Source of the DNA: Jongsikchunia kroppenstedtii DSM 45133
GTDB lineage: Bacteria > Actinomycetota > Actinomycetes > Mycobacteriales > Mycobacteriaceae
Direction: 5' to 3'
Assembly: GCF_000380485.1 (NCBI RefSeq)
Contig: NZ_AQYG01000050.1
Span: 62,001-126,000 of the forward strand
Length of the DNA: 64,000 bases
Shown in pieces: positions 8,451 to 16,790 of the stretch (the first letter of the stretch is position 1; each line of letters starts with the position of its first letter). A program made the translations under genes and the position numbers. Below the pieces are notes generated by a model that was given only the letters and a program-made list of their open reading frames with translations, was not told the DNA's origin and did no database searches.

Positions 8451-8466
8451 TGTTAGGTGAATCACA
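8451..8466. promoter_or_regulatory. Candidate Crp/GlxR operator upstream of whiB4
   Basis: The sequence TGTTAGGTGAATCACA matches the Crp/GlxR consensus TGTGA-N6-TCACA at 9 of 10 arm positions. It lies in the whiB4-ponA2 divergent region, about 80 nt from the whiB4 start and 130 nt from that of ponA2. An overlapping longer palindrome, GAATGT-N10-ACATTC (8448-8469), surrounds it. The crp gene is only 8 kb away. Confidence 0.55.
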
Positions 8467-8595
8467 TTCAGGCTCGAATCTAGGGTCCCGAATGTTGGGC
8501 CGTCAAGAGCTGCGCCAAAAAAGTGGCACCAACGTGCAAACTCGCCGCGGCGCGCTCCGGCGGCGTCGCCCGGCCTGCACAGTCGAACACGTATC

Positions 8596-11085
8596 GTGTG
8601 TCACGTGCCGGCCCTCGAGAACCCCAAATCCAGGTCATATGCGCTGCTAGCGGGCTGCATCGTGCTCGCGGGCGTATTGGTGGCCGGACTGCTGTTTCCA
8701 GCTGCCGTCGGGTTCGGGGTGATCTCCAACAAGGCCTCGTCGACCGTCGAGAACGTGTCGTCACAACTCATCGAGGGCGCCGTCCCCGAGATCACCACGA
8801 TCACCGACACCACCGGCCGTCCCATCGCCGCGCTGTACGACCAGCAGCGCATCCAGGTCGGCTACAACGACATCTCGCCGAACATGATCCGCGCGATCGT
8901 GTCGATCGAGGATCACCGCTTCTTCGAGCACGACGGCGTCGACTGGCACGGCACGATCCGCGCCTTCCTGCGCAACTCGTCCTCGGGCAGCGTCCAGCAG
9001 GGCGCGTCGACGATCGACCAGCAGTACATCAAGAACTATCAGCTGCTCGTGCTGGCGCACACCGACGCCGAGCGCCAGGCCGCGACGGCCGACACCGCGG
9101 CGCGCAAACTGCGCGAGGTGCGGATGGCGCTGACGCTGGAGAAGACGCTGCGCGATCAGGCAGAACGCCGGGGGCTCAACTCTTCTCAGGCCAAGCAGGA
9201 GGCCAAGAAGGAGATCGTCACCCGCTACCTGAACCTGGTTCCGTTCGGCAACAACGCTTATGGGATCCAAGTCGCCGCGCGCACCTACTTCAACAAGGCC
9301 GCAAAGGATCTCACGATTCCGGAGTCGGCGATGCTCGCCGGCATGGTCCAGTCGAGTTCGGCTCTGGATCCGTACAGCAACCCGCAGGCCGTGCTCGCCC
9401 GCCGAAACGTGGTGCTGGACACCCTGGTTCAGAACGATCCCAGCCGCGCCGCGGAGTACCAGGCCGCGAAGAATGCGCCTCTGGGCGTGGCACCGCAGCC
9501 GGCCAGCATCCCGCAGGGCTGCATCGGCGCCGGCGACAACGGCTTCTTCTGTGACTACGCGCTGCAGTTCTTGGCGGAGAACGGATTCAGCCGCGACAAC
9601 GTACTGCGCGGCGGCTACACCATCCGCACCACGCTCGACCCGGGCGTGCAGCAGGCGACCGTCAAGGGCATCCGATCGGTGGCCGCCCCGGACCTGGAAG
9701 GCGTCGCCGATGTCATGAGCGTCATTGCGCCCGGCCAGGATTCGCATGACGTGCTGTCGATGAGCTCCAACCGGATCTACGGTCTCAATCCCGCACAGGG
9801 GCAGACCGTGCAGCCCGAACCGTTCTCGATGGTCGGCGACGGCGCAGGCTCCACCTTCAAGATCTTCACCACCGCGGCAGCCATGGAGAAGGGGCTCGGC
9901 ACCGGGTCGAATCTGGAGGTTCCGGCGTTCTTCCAGGCGACCGGCATGGGTTCCAGCGGCGGCTACATGGGCTGCCCGGCGAACACCTATTGCGTCAAGA
10001 ACGACGGCAAGTACCCGGCATCTATGTCGGTGACCAACGCCCTCGCGACCTCGCCGAACACCGCGTTCGTCAAGCTGCTGCAGAAGGTCGGGGTGCCGGC
10101 CGCGGTCGACATGGCCATCCGCCTCGGCATGCGCAGCTACGCGCAGCCCGGCACGGCACCCAACGGAACGCAGAGCCTGGCGGACTACTTCAAGCAGGGC
10201 AACCTCGGCTCGTTCACCCTCGGGCCGACCGCCGTCAACGCCCTGGAGCTGTCGAATGTGGCGGCGACGCTGTCGTCGCACGGCATGTGGTGCCCGCCCA
10301 ACCCGATCGCCTCGATCACGCTGCCCAAGCGGGACGACTACGGCAATCCCGTGCTCGACCCGAACGGCGCCCCCGCGACCAAGGAGCTGTGGCAGCGTCC
10401 CGGCTGTCAGCAGGTCGTCGAGCCCGGTCTGGCCGACACCCTCGCGAATGCGATGAGCAAGGACGACCAGGGCGGTGGCACGTCCGCCGGGTCGGCGCGT
10501 GGAGCCGGCTGGAACCTGCCGGTGTCCGCCAAGACGGGAACCACCGAGACCCACCGCTCATCGGCGTTCGTCGGCTTCACCAACAAGCTGGCCGCCGCGA
10601 CCTACATCTACGACGACTCCGATTCGCCCGGCCCGCTGTGCTCGAGCCCGCTGCGCGAGTGCTACGGCGGCGACCTGTACGGCGGCTTCGAACCCGCGCG
10701 GACCTGGTACAACACCATGGTCGGCCTGAGCGGACGGTTCGGTCCGGTCACGCTGCCGCCGGTCGACCCGCGCTACGTCTCGGGGACCGTCACCGGCGCC
10801 GGCAACATCCCCGACGTCTCCGGCCTGACGGCCAGTGATGCCACCGCCAAGCTGCAGCAGGCCGGATTCACCGTGCAGCAGCAGTCGACCGACAGCTCGA
10901 CCGTCGGCGCGGGAATCGTGGCGTTCACCGCACCCGAGCGCAGCGCGGTGCCCGGCAGCCTGGTGACGATCTACGTCAGCACGGGTCAGTCGGACTCGGC
11001 CACGCAATCGGCGCCGCCCGCTCCCACGACGATCGATGTGCCGGGCCAGGGCCCGGTCACCATCCCGCCGCTGCCACCCAACTAG
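8596..11085 (+). CDS. ponA2: Bifunctional class A penicillin-binding protein with PASTA domain (PonA2)
   Basis: An 829-residue peptidoglycan synthase. It has a short cytoplasmic start and one membrane anchor (about residues 15-38). The glycosyltransferase domain follows (EDHRFFEHDGVDW and QGASTIDQQYIKN, about residues 100-290). In the transpeptidase domain the catalytic motifs are STFK (Ser419), SPN (486) and KTG (646). A PASTA domain at about 737-800 (IPDVSGLTASDATAKLQQAGF) and a Pro-rich tail end the protein. It polymerises and cross-links cell-wall peptidoglycan at the membrane. The GTG at 8596 is the first start; a second GTG three codons later is possible. Synteny with whiB4 identifies it as PonA2, not PonA1. 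Confidence 0.95.
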   Translation: MCHVPALENPKSRSYALLAGCIVLAGVLVAGLLFPAAVGFGVISNKASSTVENVSSQLIEGAVPEITTITDTTGRPIAALYDQQRIQVGYNDISPNMIRAIVSIEDHRFFEHDGVDWHGTIRAFLRNSSSGSVQQGASTIDQQYIKNYQLLVLAHTDAERQAATADTAARKLREVRMALTLEKTLRDQAERRGLNSSQAKQEAKKEIVTRYLNLVPFGNNAYGIQVAARTYFNKAAKDLTIPESAMLAGMVQSSSALDPYSNPQAVLARRNVVLDTLVQNDPSRAAEYQAAKNAPLGVAPQPASIPQGCIGAGDNGFFCDYALQFLAENGFSRDNVLRGGYTIRTTLDPGVQQATVKGIRSVAAPDLEGVADVMSVIAPGQDSHDVLSMSSNRIYGLNPAQGQTVQPEPFSMVGDGAGSTFKIFTTAAAMEKGLGTGSNLEVPAFFQATGMGSSGGYMGCPANTYCVKNDGKYPASMSVTNALATSPNTAFVKLLQKVGVPAAVDMAIRLGMRSYAQPGTAPNGTQSLADYFKQGNLGSFTLGPTAVNALELSNVAATLSSHGMWCPPNPIASITLPKRDDYGNPVLDPNGAPATKELWQRPGCQQVVEPGLADTLANAMSKDDQGGGTSAGSARGAGWNLPVSAKTGTTETHRSSAFVGFTNKLAAATYIYDDSDSPGPLCSSPLRECYGGDLYGGFEPARTWYNTMVGLSGRFGPVTLPPVDPRYVSGTVTGAGNIPDVSGLTASDATAKLQQAGFTVQQQSTDSSTVGAGIVAFTAPERSAVPGSLVTIYVSTGQSDSATQSAPPAPTTIDVPGQGPVTIPPLPPN

Positions 11086-11549
11086 GCGCTGAGAGCTGCG
11101 CGGACCGCGGCGGATAGGCGCTTGCCGTCGGCGCGACCCTCGGCCGCCTTGGTGGCCGCCGCCATCACCTGACCCATCTGCTTCATCGTGGGCGCCTCGC
11201 CGAGCTGGGCGGTGACGTCGGAGACCGCCTGCGCGGCAAGGGTTGTCAGCTCGTCGTCGGACAGCGGGGTCGGTAGGTAGCGGTCGATGATCGCGGCCTC
11301 GGCCTGCTCCTTGGCGGCCAGCTCGGCACGTCCGTTGTCGGCGAAGACCTCGGCGGCCTCGGCGCGCTTCTTCGATTCCTTCTGCAGCACCTTCACGGTC
11401 TCGTCGTCGCTGAGCTCGTGCGCCTCCTTGCCGGCCACCTCGGCCGTCTGGATGGCCGCCAGCACCATCCGCAGCGTGGCGGTGGTGTCGGAGTCCTTGG
11501 CCTTCATGGCGGCGGTGAGGTCGGACCGGATCTGCGATTTGAGCGACAT
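11082..11549 (-). CDS. GatB/YqeY domain-containing protein
   Basis: A 155-residue protein of the YqeY family, homologous to the tail domain of the tRNA amidotransferase subunit GatB. It shows the standard start MSLKSQIRSDLTAAMKAKD, the TLRMVLAAI helix and the C-terminal MKQMGQVMAAATKAAEGRADGKRLSAAVRAAL. The length is typical. Free-standing YqeY proteins are widespread and their exact role is not settled. The gene overlaps the 3' end of ponA2 by 4 nt in convergent orientation and is divergent from the metallophosphoesterase gene. Confidence 0.93.
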   Translation of the reverse strand: MSLKSQIRSDLTAAMKAKDSDTTATLRMVLAAIQTAEVAGKEAHELSDDETVKVLQKESKKRAEAAEVFADNGRAELAAKEQAEAAIIDRYLPTPLSDDELTTLAAQAVSDVTAQLGEAPTMKQMGQVMAAATKAAEGRADGKRLSAAVRAALSA

Positions 11550-11627
11550 GGTCCCAAGGTATCGCCCCGACCGATCTCACTCATCGGGTTATCGGGGCCG
11601 GTCCGATGCCCGGCGTACCCTGAGACG

Positions 11628-12593
11628 ATGACCAAGCAGGGCACCAGATCAGTCGCGTCCGCTGTCGCCGGCGGAATCCTCGGGACCGGCGTCGCGGGAT
11701 TGACCTACGCCACCGTCATCGAGCGCAACGCCTTCGCGCTGCGGCACCAGACGATGCCGGTGCTGGAGCCGGGTGCCACCCCGCTGCGCGTGCTGCACAT
11801 CAGCGACCTGCACATGATGCCCAATCAGCGCCTCAAGCAGGCATGGGTGTCCGAATTGGCCGCGCTCGAGCCGGACCTTGTCGTCAACACCGGCGACAAC
11901 CTCGCGCATCCGGACGCGGTGCCGGCGGTGGTGCAGTCGCTCGGCGGCCTGCTGTCCCGACCGGGCCTGTTCGTGTTCGGATCCAATGACTATTTCGGGC
12001 CGAAGCCGAAGAACCCGCTCAAGTACTTCAAGACCGAGCACAAGCGCAGCCACGGCGAGCCGCTCCCCTGGCAGGACCTGCGGGCGGCGTTCACCGAACG
12101 CGGCTGGCAGGACGCCACCCACGCGGTGCGCGAGTTCGAGGTCGGCGACGTCCGCGTCGCGGCGGCCGGCGTGGACGATCCGCATATCAAGCGCGACCGC
12201 TACGACACCATCGCCGGGCGGCCGAATCCGTTGGCGCACTTGCGACTCGGGCTGACGCACTCGCCCGAACCGCATGTGCTCGACCGGTTCGCCGAGGACG
12301 GCTACGACCTGGTGCTGGCCGGTCACACGCATGGCGGCCAGCTGTGCCTGCCGTTCTACGGGGCACTGGTCACCAACTGCCACATCGACCGGTCGCGCGT
12401 GAAGGGGCCGTCGCAATGGGGTTCGACGATGCAGCTGCACGTCAGCGCCGGCCTGGGCACCTCGCCGTATGCGCCGGCCCGGTTCTGCTGCCGGCCCGAG
12501 GCCACGTTGCTCACGCTCACGCCGACGGGTGGCGGCGACGGCGACTTCGACGTCGAGCAGTCGCTCCCTCAGACGTCGGCAACAGCGCGCTGA
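11628..12593 (+). CDS. Metallophosphoesterase, membrane-anchored (Rv3683-like)
   Basis: A 321-residue calcineurin-like phosphoesterase. The metal-binding motifs are ISDLHMMPN, NTGDNLAHPD, FGSNDYFG and the closing AGHTHGGQLCLPF. One hydrophobic segment at about residues 10-30 (VASAVAGGILGTGVAGLTYATVI) should anchor it to the membrane. The substrate is unknown; relatives include phospholipid- and nucleotide-directed enzymes such as the YkuE type. The ATG at 11628 follows a divergent promoter region shared with the YqeY gene. The position after ponA2 and before a tRNA matches mycobacterial synteny. Confidence 0.9.
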   Translation: MTKQGTRSVASAVAGGILGTGVAGLTYATVIERNAFALRHQTMPVLEPGATPLRVLHISDLHMMPNQRLKQAWVSELAALEPDLVVNTGDNLAHPDAVPAVVQSLGGLLSRPGLFVFGSNDYFGPKPKNPLKYFKTEHKRSHGEPLPWQDLRAAFTERGWQDATHAVREFEVGDVRVAAAGVDDPHIKRDRYDTIAGRPNPLAHLRLGLTHSPEPHVLDRFAEDGYDLVLAGHTHGGQLCLPFYGALVTNCHIDRSRVKGPSQWGSTMQLHVSAGLGTSPYAPARFCCRPEATLLTLTPTGGGDGDFDVEQSLPQTSATAR

Positions 12594-12604
12594 GCAGCCG
12601 ATTC

Positions 12605-12622
12605 GTTGCCTGGCAAGGCAAC
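12605..12622 (+). terminator. Weak hairpin after the metallophosphoesterase gene
   Basis: GTTGCC and GGCAAC form a 6-bp stem with a 6-nt loop, 11 nt after the stop codon. No T tract follows. It may be a weak terminator or pause site before the tRNA gene. Confidence 0.3.
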
Positions 12623-12679
12623 CAGGTAAGCTTCCATATCGCGTGTTCGAGCAGCTCGATCGCTCGGATTCATCGCAAC

Positions 12680-12753
12680 CGGGGTGTGGCGCAGCTTGGT
12701 AGCGTGCTTCGTTCGGGACGAAGAGGTCGTGGGTTCGAATCCCGCCACCCCGA
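12680..12753 (+). tRNA. tRNA-Pro (anticodon CGG)
   Basis: A full cloverleaf can be drawn. The acceptor stem is CGGGGTG/CACCCCG, with A as discriminator. The D arm contains GCAGCTTGGTAGC, and the anticodon stem CTTCG/CGAAG holds the loop TTCGGGA. The T arm is GTGGG TTCGAAT CCCGC. The anticodon CGG reads proline codon CCG, which is frequent in this GC-rich genome. The 3' CCA is not encoded. A hairpin terminator follows 21 nt later. Confidence 0.97.
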
Positions 12754-12774
12754 CGCTAGGTTGAGATAGCAGAA

Positions 12775-12809
12775 GAGGCCCCAGCCAGGAGAGATCCGGC
12801 CGGGGCCTC
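12775..12809 (+). terminator. Hairpin terminator after tRNA-Pro
   Basis: GAGGCCCC and GGGGCCTC form an 8-bp stem around a 19-nt loop and are followed by CTCGTTT. It closes the tRNA transcript and could also serve the convergent minus-strand gene that ends at 12846. Confidence 0.8.
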
Positions 12810-12845
12810 CTCGTTTATCCGGGCGGTGTCAGCTTCGACTCGGGC

Positions 12846-13430
12846 TTACTGCCGCCCACGTCCGGCCAGAAGTTCGGATACGAGCGCCAAATCGTCGGCG
12901 CTTCCCGCGGACGCCCGGGCTACCTCGGTGTACCACGAGTCCACGCGGGCATGGTCGTCGGCGGTCAGCGCATCCCGGGCGGCATCAGCGACAAGTCTGG
13001 TGACTTCATTGGCCGCGCCGCGGGCGGGAAGTACCTTCTGGCGGAATCGATCCGCGGCCGCGGCGCTATATCGATCACCCCACAAAACGAGGCCCTCCAG
13101 TAGATACTGACCCCCCAACCGGTCGCCGGCGATCGCTGCCAATCGGTCGCGCAGAGGTGCGTTGGCGTGAGTGGCTCGGTCAGACAGTGCCGCGCGCACG
13201 GCATCGAGTATGGCGGCGAAGTCGCGCTGATCAGCGTCCGACAGGCCGGTCTCGGTGTCGAACGCCCCGATGGCTTTGGAGGTGCGTTCCAGCATCGACG
13301 GCAGATTCTCGACGGATACCGGCACCGCGGTGTCACCAGGAATGGTCGCGATCACCTTGTCGTACACGAACACTCTCTGTAGATACGCGTACAGCATCAC
13401 GAGGCCGTTGAGCTGCCATTGTGCGGTCAC
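12846..13430 (-). CDS. Hypothetical protein
   Basis: I do not recognise this 194-residue protein (MTAQWQLNGLVMLYAYLQRVF...). It is largely helical and soluble, rich in Ala, Asp and Arg (DFAAILDAVRAALSDRATHANAPLRDRLAAI is one helical stretch, residues 90-120), with no signal peptide or membrane segment. The start is GTG at 13428-13430. It stands alone between the tRNA terminator and the siderophore operons, and its base composition is slightly lower in GC than its neighbours. It may be a lineage-specific gene. Confidence 0.6.
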   Translation of the reverse strand: MTAQWQLNGLVMLYAYLQRVFVYDKVIATIPGDTAVPVSVENLPSMLERTSKAIGAFDTETGLSDADQRDFAAILDAVRAALSDRATHANAPLRDRLAAIAGDRLGGQYLLEGLVLWGDRYSAAAADRFRQKVLPARGAANEVTRLVADAARDALTADDHARVDSWYTEVARASAGSADDLALVSELLAGRGRQ

Positions 13431-13546
13431 CCGCCCACACTATCGAGTCGCTACGCATAATCGGCTCCACGCGGCAGTGGCGAGCCAAATATCATTCAGT
13501 GCAATGACTTCCGCGACAGCCGGTCGGTCCGACAGCGCGGAATGCA

Positions 13547-13588
13547 GAAGGGGCCCATCGCCGGTGAATCCCGGTGATGGGCCCCTTC
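13547..13588. terminator. Hairpin terminator downstream of the siderophore-binding protein gene
   Basis: A perfect 13-bp inverted repeat (GAAGGGGCCCATC and GATGGGCCCCTTC) encloses a 16-nt loop. It lies 73 nt past the stop of the minus-strand lipoprotein gene (13662) and is the likely end of the iron-regulated operon that starts at 15498. The remaining sequence at 13431-13661 shows no gene. Confidence 0.8.
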
Positions 13589-13661
13589 GATCATCTAGCA
13601 GTTCCAGACCGGACGTGGAACAACGGCCACGTCGGTCCGGCGGCCAGATAGTTTGCGAAGA

Positions 13662-14648
13662 CTAATGCTGCGCTGCAGCGGCGGCCAACGCGGGCATCAT
13701 CTGGTCGAACGCATACGGGATCGAATTAGGAGAGGGCTCATTCAATCCCGTGATCTGCGTAGTCGACATCATCGACACCGCATGATTCTTGACGGCGGTC
13801 AGGCCCTGATAACCCGGCAGGCCTTCCACGCGTTGCTGCAATTTCGGAGTCTGCGCCGCCACGACGAGCAGGTCGGCATTGAGCAGTCCCACGTTCTCGG
13901 TACTCACCTGGAAGCGCGGCTGCCCCGACTCTTTCGCCTGCTGGACCAGGCGCGGCGCCATCCGGAGGCCGAGAGAGCTGAACAACTTTGCGGCGCCATC
14001 CGATTCGTCTCCGAGCACCGAGATCTGGTCCGCACCATACAGATAGGCGAACGCATACGTCTTGTCCTTGAGGCCGGGATACTTCGCGACGATGCCGTTG
14101 ATCTTCTCGTTGACACCGTTGATGATCTCTTTTGCCTTCTCCGGCTGATGGAGGATGGTGCCCATCAAGGTCACCATGTCCTGCCAGGGATCGACCTGCT
14201 CCCCACTGATCTTGTCGATGGTGGGGGCGAGTTTCGACAACGCGTCGAATCCGCCTGCCATGGAGGCGAATCCGGGCGCCAGGATCAGGTCCGGCTTCAA
14301 TTTCGCCACGGCGCCGACGACATCCTTGTTCGGGTCGACGAGCGTCGAATTCTTGAGCTTGTCGCCGAACCACGGCGGCGCCGTGCCCGTCTGCAGGCGA
14401 ATCGCGTCGTAGTAGCCGACGGGCGTGACCCCGAACGACAGCGCGACGTCCGTCCACTGACCGCCGAGCGTGACGATGTTCTTCGGCGTCTCCGGAACAC
14501 TCACCTGTCGCCCATCGGGCAGGTTGATCTGCACCGGTGCCGAGCTGTCGTTCGCTTTCGACGAGCACCCGACGCCGACCAGACCGACCACGGCGACCAT
14601 CACGAGCAGCAGACCTGTCTTCAGCCTGGTCACAGGCGTCACTCCCAT
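13662..14648 (-). CDS. Fe3+-siderophore ABC transporter substrate-binding lipoprotein
   Basis: A 328-residue periplasmic binding protein of the FepB/FecB (TroA-like) class. An N-terminal lipoprotein signal (LLLVMVAVVGLVGVGCSS) ends in a Cys for lipidation. The -3 residue is Gly, which is unusual for a lipobox. The mature protein has the family pattern: VPETPKNIVTLGGQWTDVALSFGVTPVGYYD, then KLKPDLILAP, then LSKLAPTIDK. It should capture the ferri-siderophore outside the membrane. No FepCD-type permease genes accompany it, so it may feed the IrtAB importer or a transporter elsewhere. It follows the MTB12-like gene by 34 nt in an operon led by an iron box. Confidence 0.9.
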   Translation of the reverse strand: MGVTPVTRLKTGLLLVMVAVVGLVGVGCSSKANDSSAPVQINLPDGRQVSVPETPKNIVTLGGQWTDVALSFGVTPVGYYDAIRLQTGTAPPWFGDKLKNSTLVDPNKDVVGAVAKLKPDLILAPGFASMAGGFDALSKLAPTIDKISGEQVDPWQDMVTLMGTILHQPEKAKEIINGVNEKINGIVAKYPGLKDKTYAFAYLYGADQISVLGDESDGAAKLFSSLGLRMAPRLVQQAKESGQPRFQVSTENVGLLNADLLVVAAQTPKLQQRVEGLPGYQGLTAVKNHAVSMMSTTQITGLNEPSPNSIPYAFDQMMPALAAAAAQH

Positions 14649-14682
14649 ACTTCGGTTCTTTTCCACGGGTCTTGGCAACCGA

Positions 14683-15498
14683 TCAGACGGTGCACGGGAT
14701 CATCGCGTACGCCGCGATGTCGCACACACTCGCGTTGGACAACTTCCACTTGTTATCCATCCAGATCCAGCTGAGCTGCCGATACCGAGAGCCGTTGCCG
14801 ACCAACGACATCTGCAGATTGGCCGTCAAGGTGGTGCCATTCAGCTTCACCGGGCCGACCATCTGGTAGGTGAATCCGGCGCCGCTGACCCGCAGCATCT
14901 CGGCGACCTGGTTGATCGACCCGAGTGCGCGCGCCCCGCCCTGGAGCTCGTCGGCCCGCTGAGCGTTGGAGGCACCGGTGTTCATGATCAGCTTGATCTT
15001 CGTGTTGAGCTGGCCGGCGGTCAGTGCCTGCGGCCCAGCGGCCTGCTGGGTCTGCTGTGCCGCCGGGGCCTGCGCTTGCGCCTGCGGGGTGCCCGCGCCC
15101 TGCGGCGCACCGCCGCCACCGCTCTCGGGAACCTGCTCTCCTGCGGCCGTCGGCTGTGCGCCGGCCTGCGGCGCGGCGGGGGCACCAGCAGCCTGCTGGG
15201 GCGCCCCGGCCGCTGCGGTCTGAGCGGCCGCACCCAGGTTGACCACGGTCGGGGTCTGCGAGGAGGCGTTGTTGTCGTTGCGGTTGTTGTCGGCGATCAC
15301 CAGCCCCACGACACCGATGGTGACAATCAATGCCGAAATGATCGCGGCCACACCGGCCGACGCCAGGATCGTGGGCACACTCACCTTCGACCCGTTCTGC
15401 GGCTCCGGCTGCTCAGCCGGCGGGTACGGCTCACCCGCGTACTGCTGATCCGCGTCGGCGTACGACTGGTCGCCCCCGTACGAGTCGCCCTGTGTCAT
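14683..15498 (-). CDS. Membrane-anchored protein with C-terminal MTB12-like domain
   Basis: A 271-residue protein in three parts. The first is a hydrophilic Gln/Tyr/Pro-rich cytoplasmic head (residues 1-45); the second is one membrane segment (about 50-75, ASAGVAAIISALIVTIGVVGLVIA). After these comes a long low-complexity Ala/Gln/Pro/Gly linker (about 85-160). The last 110 residues (LTAGQLNTKIKLIMNTGASN... to C-terminal IPC) resemble the MTB12/CFP2 low-molecular-weight antigen domain, including NTKIKLIM and a closing Cys pair. The domain should sit outside the membrane. The gene is first in an operon with the siderophore-binding lipoprotein, behind an iron box. This suggests a role in iron or siderophore handling, which is not established for this family. 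An AAGGGGAG ribosome binding site precedes the ATG. Confidence 0.75.
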   Translation of the reverse strand: MTQGDSYGGDQSYADADQQYAGEPYPPAEQPEPQNGSKVSVPTILASAGVAAIISALIVTIGVVGLVIADNNRNDNNASSQTPTVVNLGAAAQTAAAGAPQQAAGAPAAPQAGAQPTAAGEQVPESGGGGAPQGAGTPQAQAQAPAAQQTQQAAGPQALTAGQLNTKIKLIMNTGASNAQRADELQGGARALGSINQVAEMLRVSGAGFTYQMVGPVKLNGTTLTANLQMSLVGNGSRYRQLSWIWMDNKWKLSNASVCDIAAYAMIPCTV

Positions 15499-15550
15499 GA
15501 CTGCTCCCCTTGTATTTGAGACAGCTTGCCCCAATTGTTCACTTATTGAT

Positions 15551-15569
15551 ATAGGTCAGGCTAACCTCA
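15551..15569 (-). promoter_or_regulatory. IdeR/DtxR iron box upstream of the MTB12-like/siderophore-binding operon
   Basis: ATAGGTCAGGCTAACCTCA matches the DtxR/IdeR consensus TTAGGTTAGGCTAACCTAA at 16 of 19 positions. It lies 53 nt upstream of the ATG at 15498, where it can overlap a promoter. Iron-loaded IdeR would repress the operon. Confidence 0.85.
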
Positions 15570-15629
15570 CCGACGACCAGACCCCAAGTCCGATTGCTGT
15601 GATTTGCGACGGCGGACCGTCTCTGCAGG

Positions 15630-16790
15630 TCAGCTGATGGTGTCCGAGAAGCGTCGGTAGCCCTCGACGTCCGGCTTCATCGCGGCCGCGACCAGCTCCC
15701 ACAGGACCTCGTCGGTACCGCCGCCGACGCGGGCGAGCTTCATGTCACGCCACCAGCGTCCGAGAGGCGTCTCGTCGGCGAGGAACGCCGAACCGCCGAA
15801 GATATGCATGCACTCGCCGACGACTTCTTCGCCGAGCCGCGCCGCCGACACCTTCATCGCCGCCGCCGTCCGCAGGTCCAACTTCCCGTCGGCCGCGATC
15901 CCGGTGAGTGCATGTCGCAGCATGTCCACCCGCGACTGCAGATCCGCCACGCGCAGGCGCAGCGCCTGATGCTCGAACAGCGTGTTGCCGAACTGACTGC
16001 GCTCGTGCATCCGAGCAACGGTGATCCCCAGAACCTGGTTGCAGGAGGCGGCGACCTGACCCGCGATGGAGAGCCGCTCATGAGCGAGGCCCCAGCTGAC
16101 GGCCGCCAGCCCGGTCCCCGCCCGCGCGATCATATGGTCGGCGGGCACGACGGTGTCGATCTCGACGGCCGCGGTGTCCAGCGGACCCGCGCTGACCTTG
16201 CGGTACGGCGGCTGGATGTCGACCTGCGCGGTCGGCACCAGGATCAGCGCGACGTTGCCGTGCCGGCTGGTCGCGTCGTGGTCCACGACGCGCGCGACCA
16301 CGAGGATGTAGTCGGCGATCGGCGACAGCGAGACGAACTTCTTTCGTCCGCGGACCCGGAAACCGTCACCCTCCGTGGTTATCTCGGTCTCCACGATCTG
16401 CAGATCGGAACCGCCCGACGACTCGGAGGCCGCCAGGCACAGTACGGCCTCGCCGCTGATGGCCTGCTCCGCCACCGAACTCAGCGTCTGCGATCGTCCG
16501 CCGAATCGGCGCAGGATCGCGATCGCCGAGTCATGCAGGCTCACACCGACGCTGATGCCGGCCGAGCCCTGCTGACCCAGCGCGTAGGCGAGTTCGAAGA
16601 GCTTCGCGAGATCGGGCGTCTTCGCATCCCCCCACTTCTCGGCGAAAACACCTGCACGGCCGAGGCGTTCGAGGAGCTTCCGCGGAAACCGCTCGGTCTC
16701 TTCGGCTTCCGCCGTCCAGGACCGCAGCTCGTCGTCGAAGACCGAGTCGAGCAGCGCGCGATACCCATCGATGGAGGTGGCGGTCGTCAT
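15630..16790 (-). CDS. Acyl-CoA/acyl-ACP dehydrogenase, MbtN (FadE14)-like
   Basis: A 386-residue flavoprotein of the acyl-CoA dehydrogenase fold. Seen motifs are [13 protein letters not shown] (FAD and substrate loop), [16 protein letters not shown] near the C-terminus, and [19 protein letters not shown]. In mycobactin synthesis MbtN introduces the 2,3 double bond into the fatty acyl chain on its carrier protein. The direct partner here is an MbtM-like acyl-AMP ligase, and the two genes overlap by 4 nt (ATGA). This pairing supports an MbtN-type role over general fatty-acid oxidation. It is the last gene of the eight-gene operon that starts at 25136. Confidence 0.85.
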   Translation of the reverse strand: MTTATSIDGYRALLDSVFDDELRSWTAEAEETERFPRKLLERLGRAGVFAEKWGDAKTPDLAKLFELAYALGQQGSAGISVGVSLHDSAIAILRRFGGRSQTLSSVAEQAISGEAVLCLAASESSGGSDLQIVETEITTEGDGFRVRGRKKFVSLSPIADYILVVARVVDHDATSRHGNVALILVPTAQVDIQPPYRKVSAGPLDTAAVEIDTVVPADHMIARAGTGLAAVSWGLAHERLSIAGQVAASCNQVLGITVARMHERSQFGNTLFEHQALRLRVADLQSRVDMLRHALTGIAADGKLDLRTAAAMKVSAARLGEEVVGECMHIFGGSAFLADETPLGRWWRDMKLARVGGGTDEVLWELVAAAMKPDVEGYRRFSDTIS

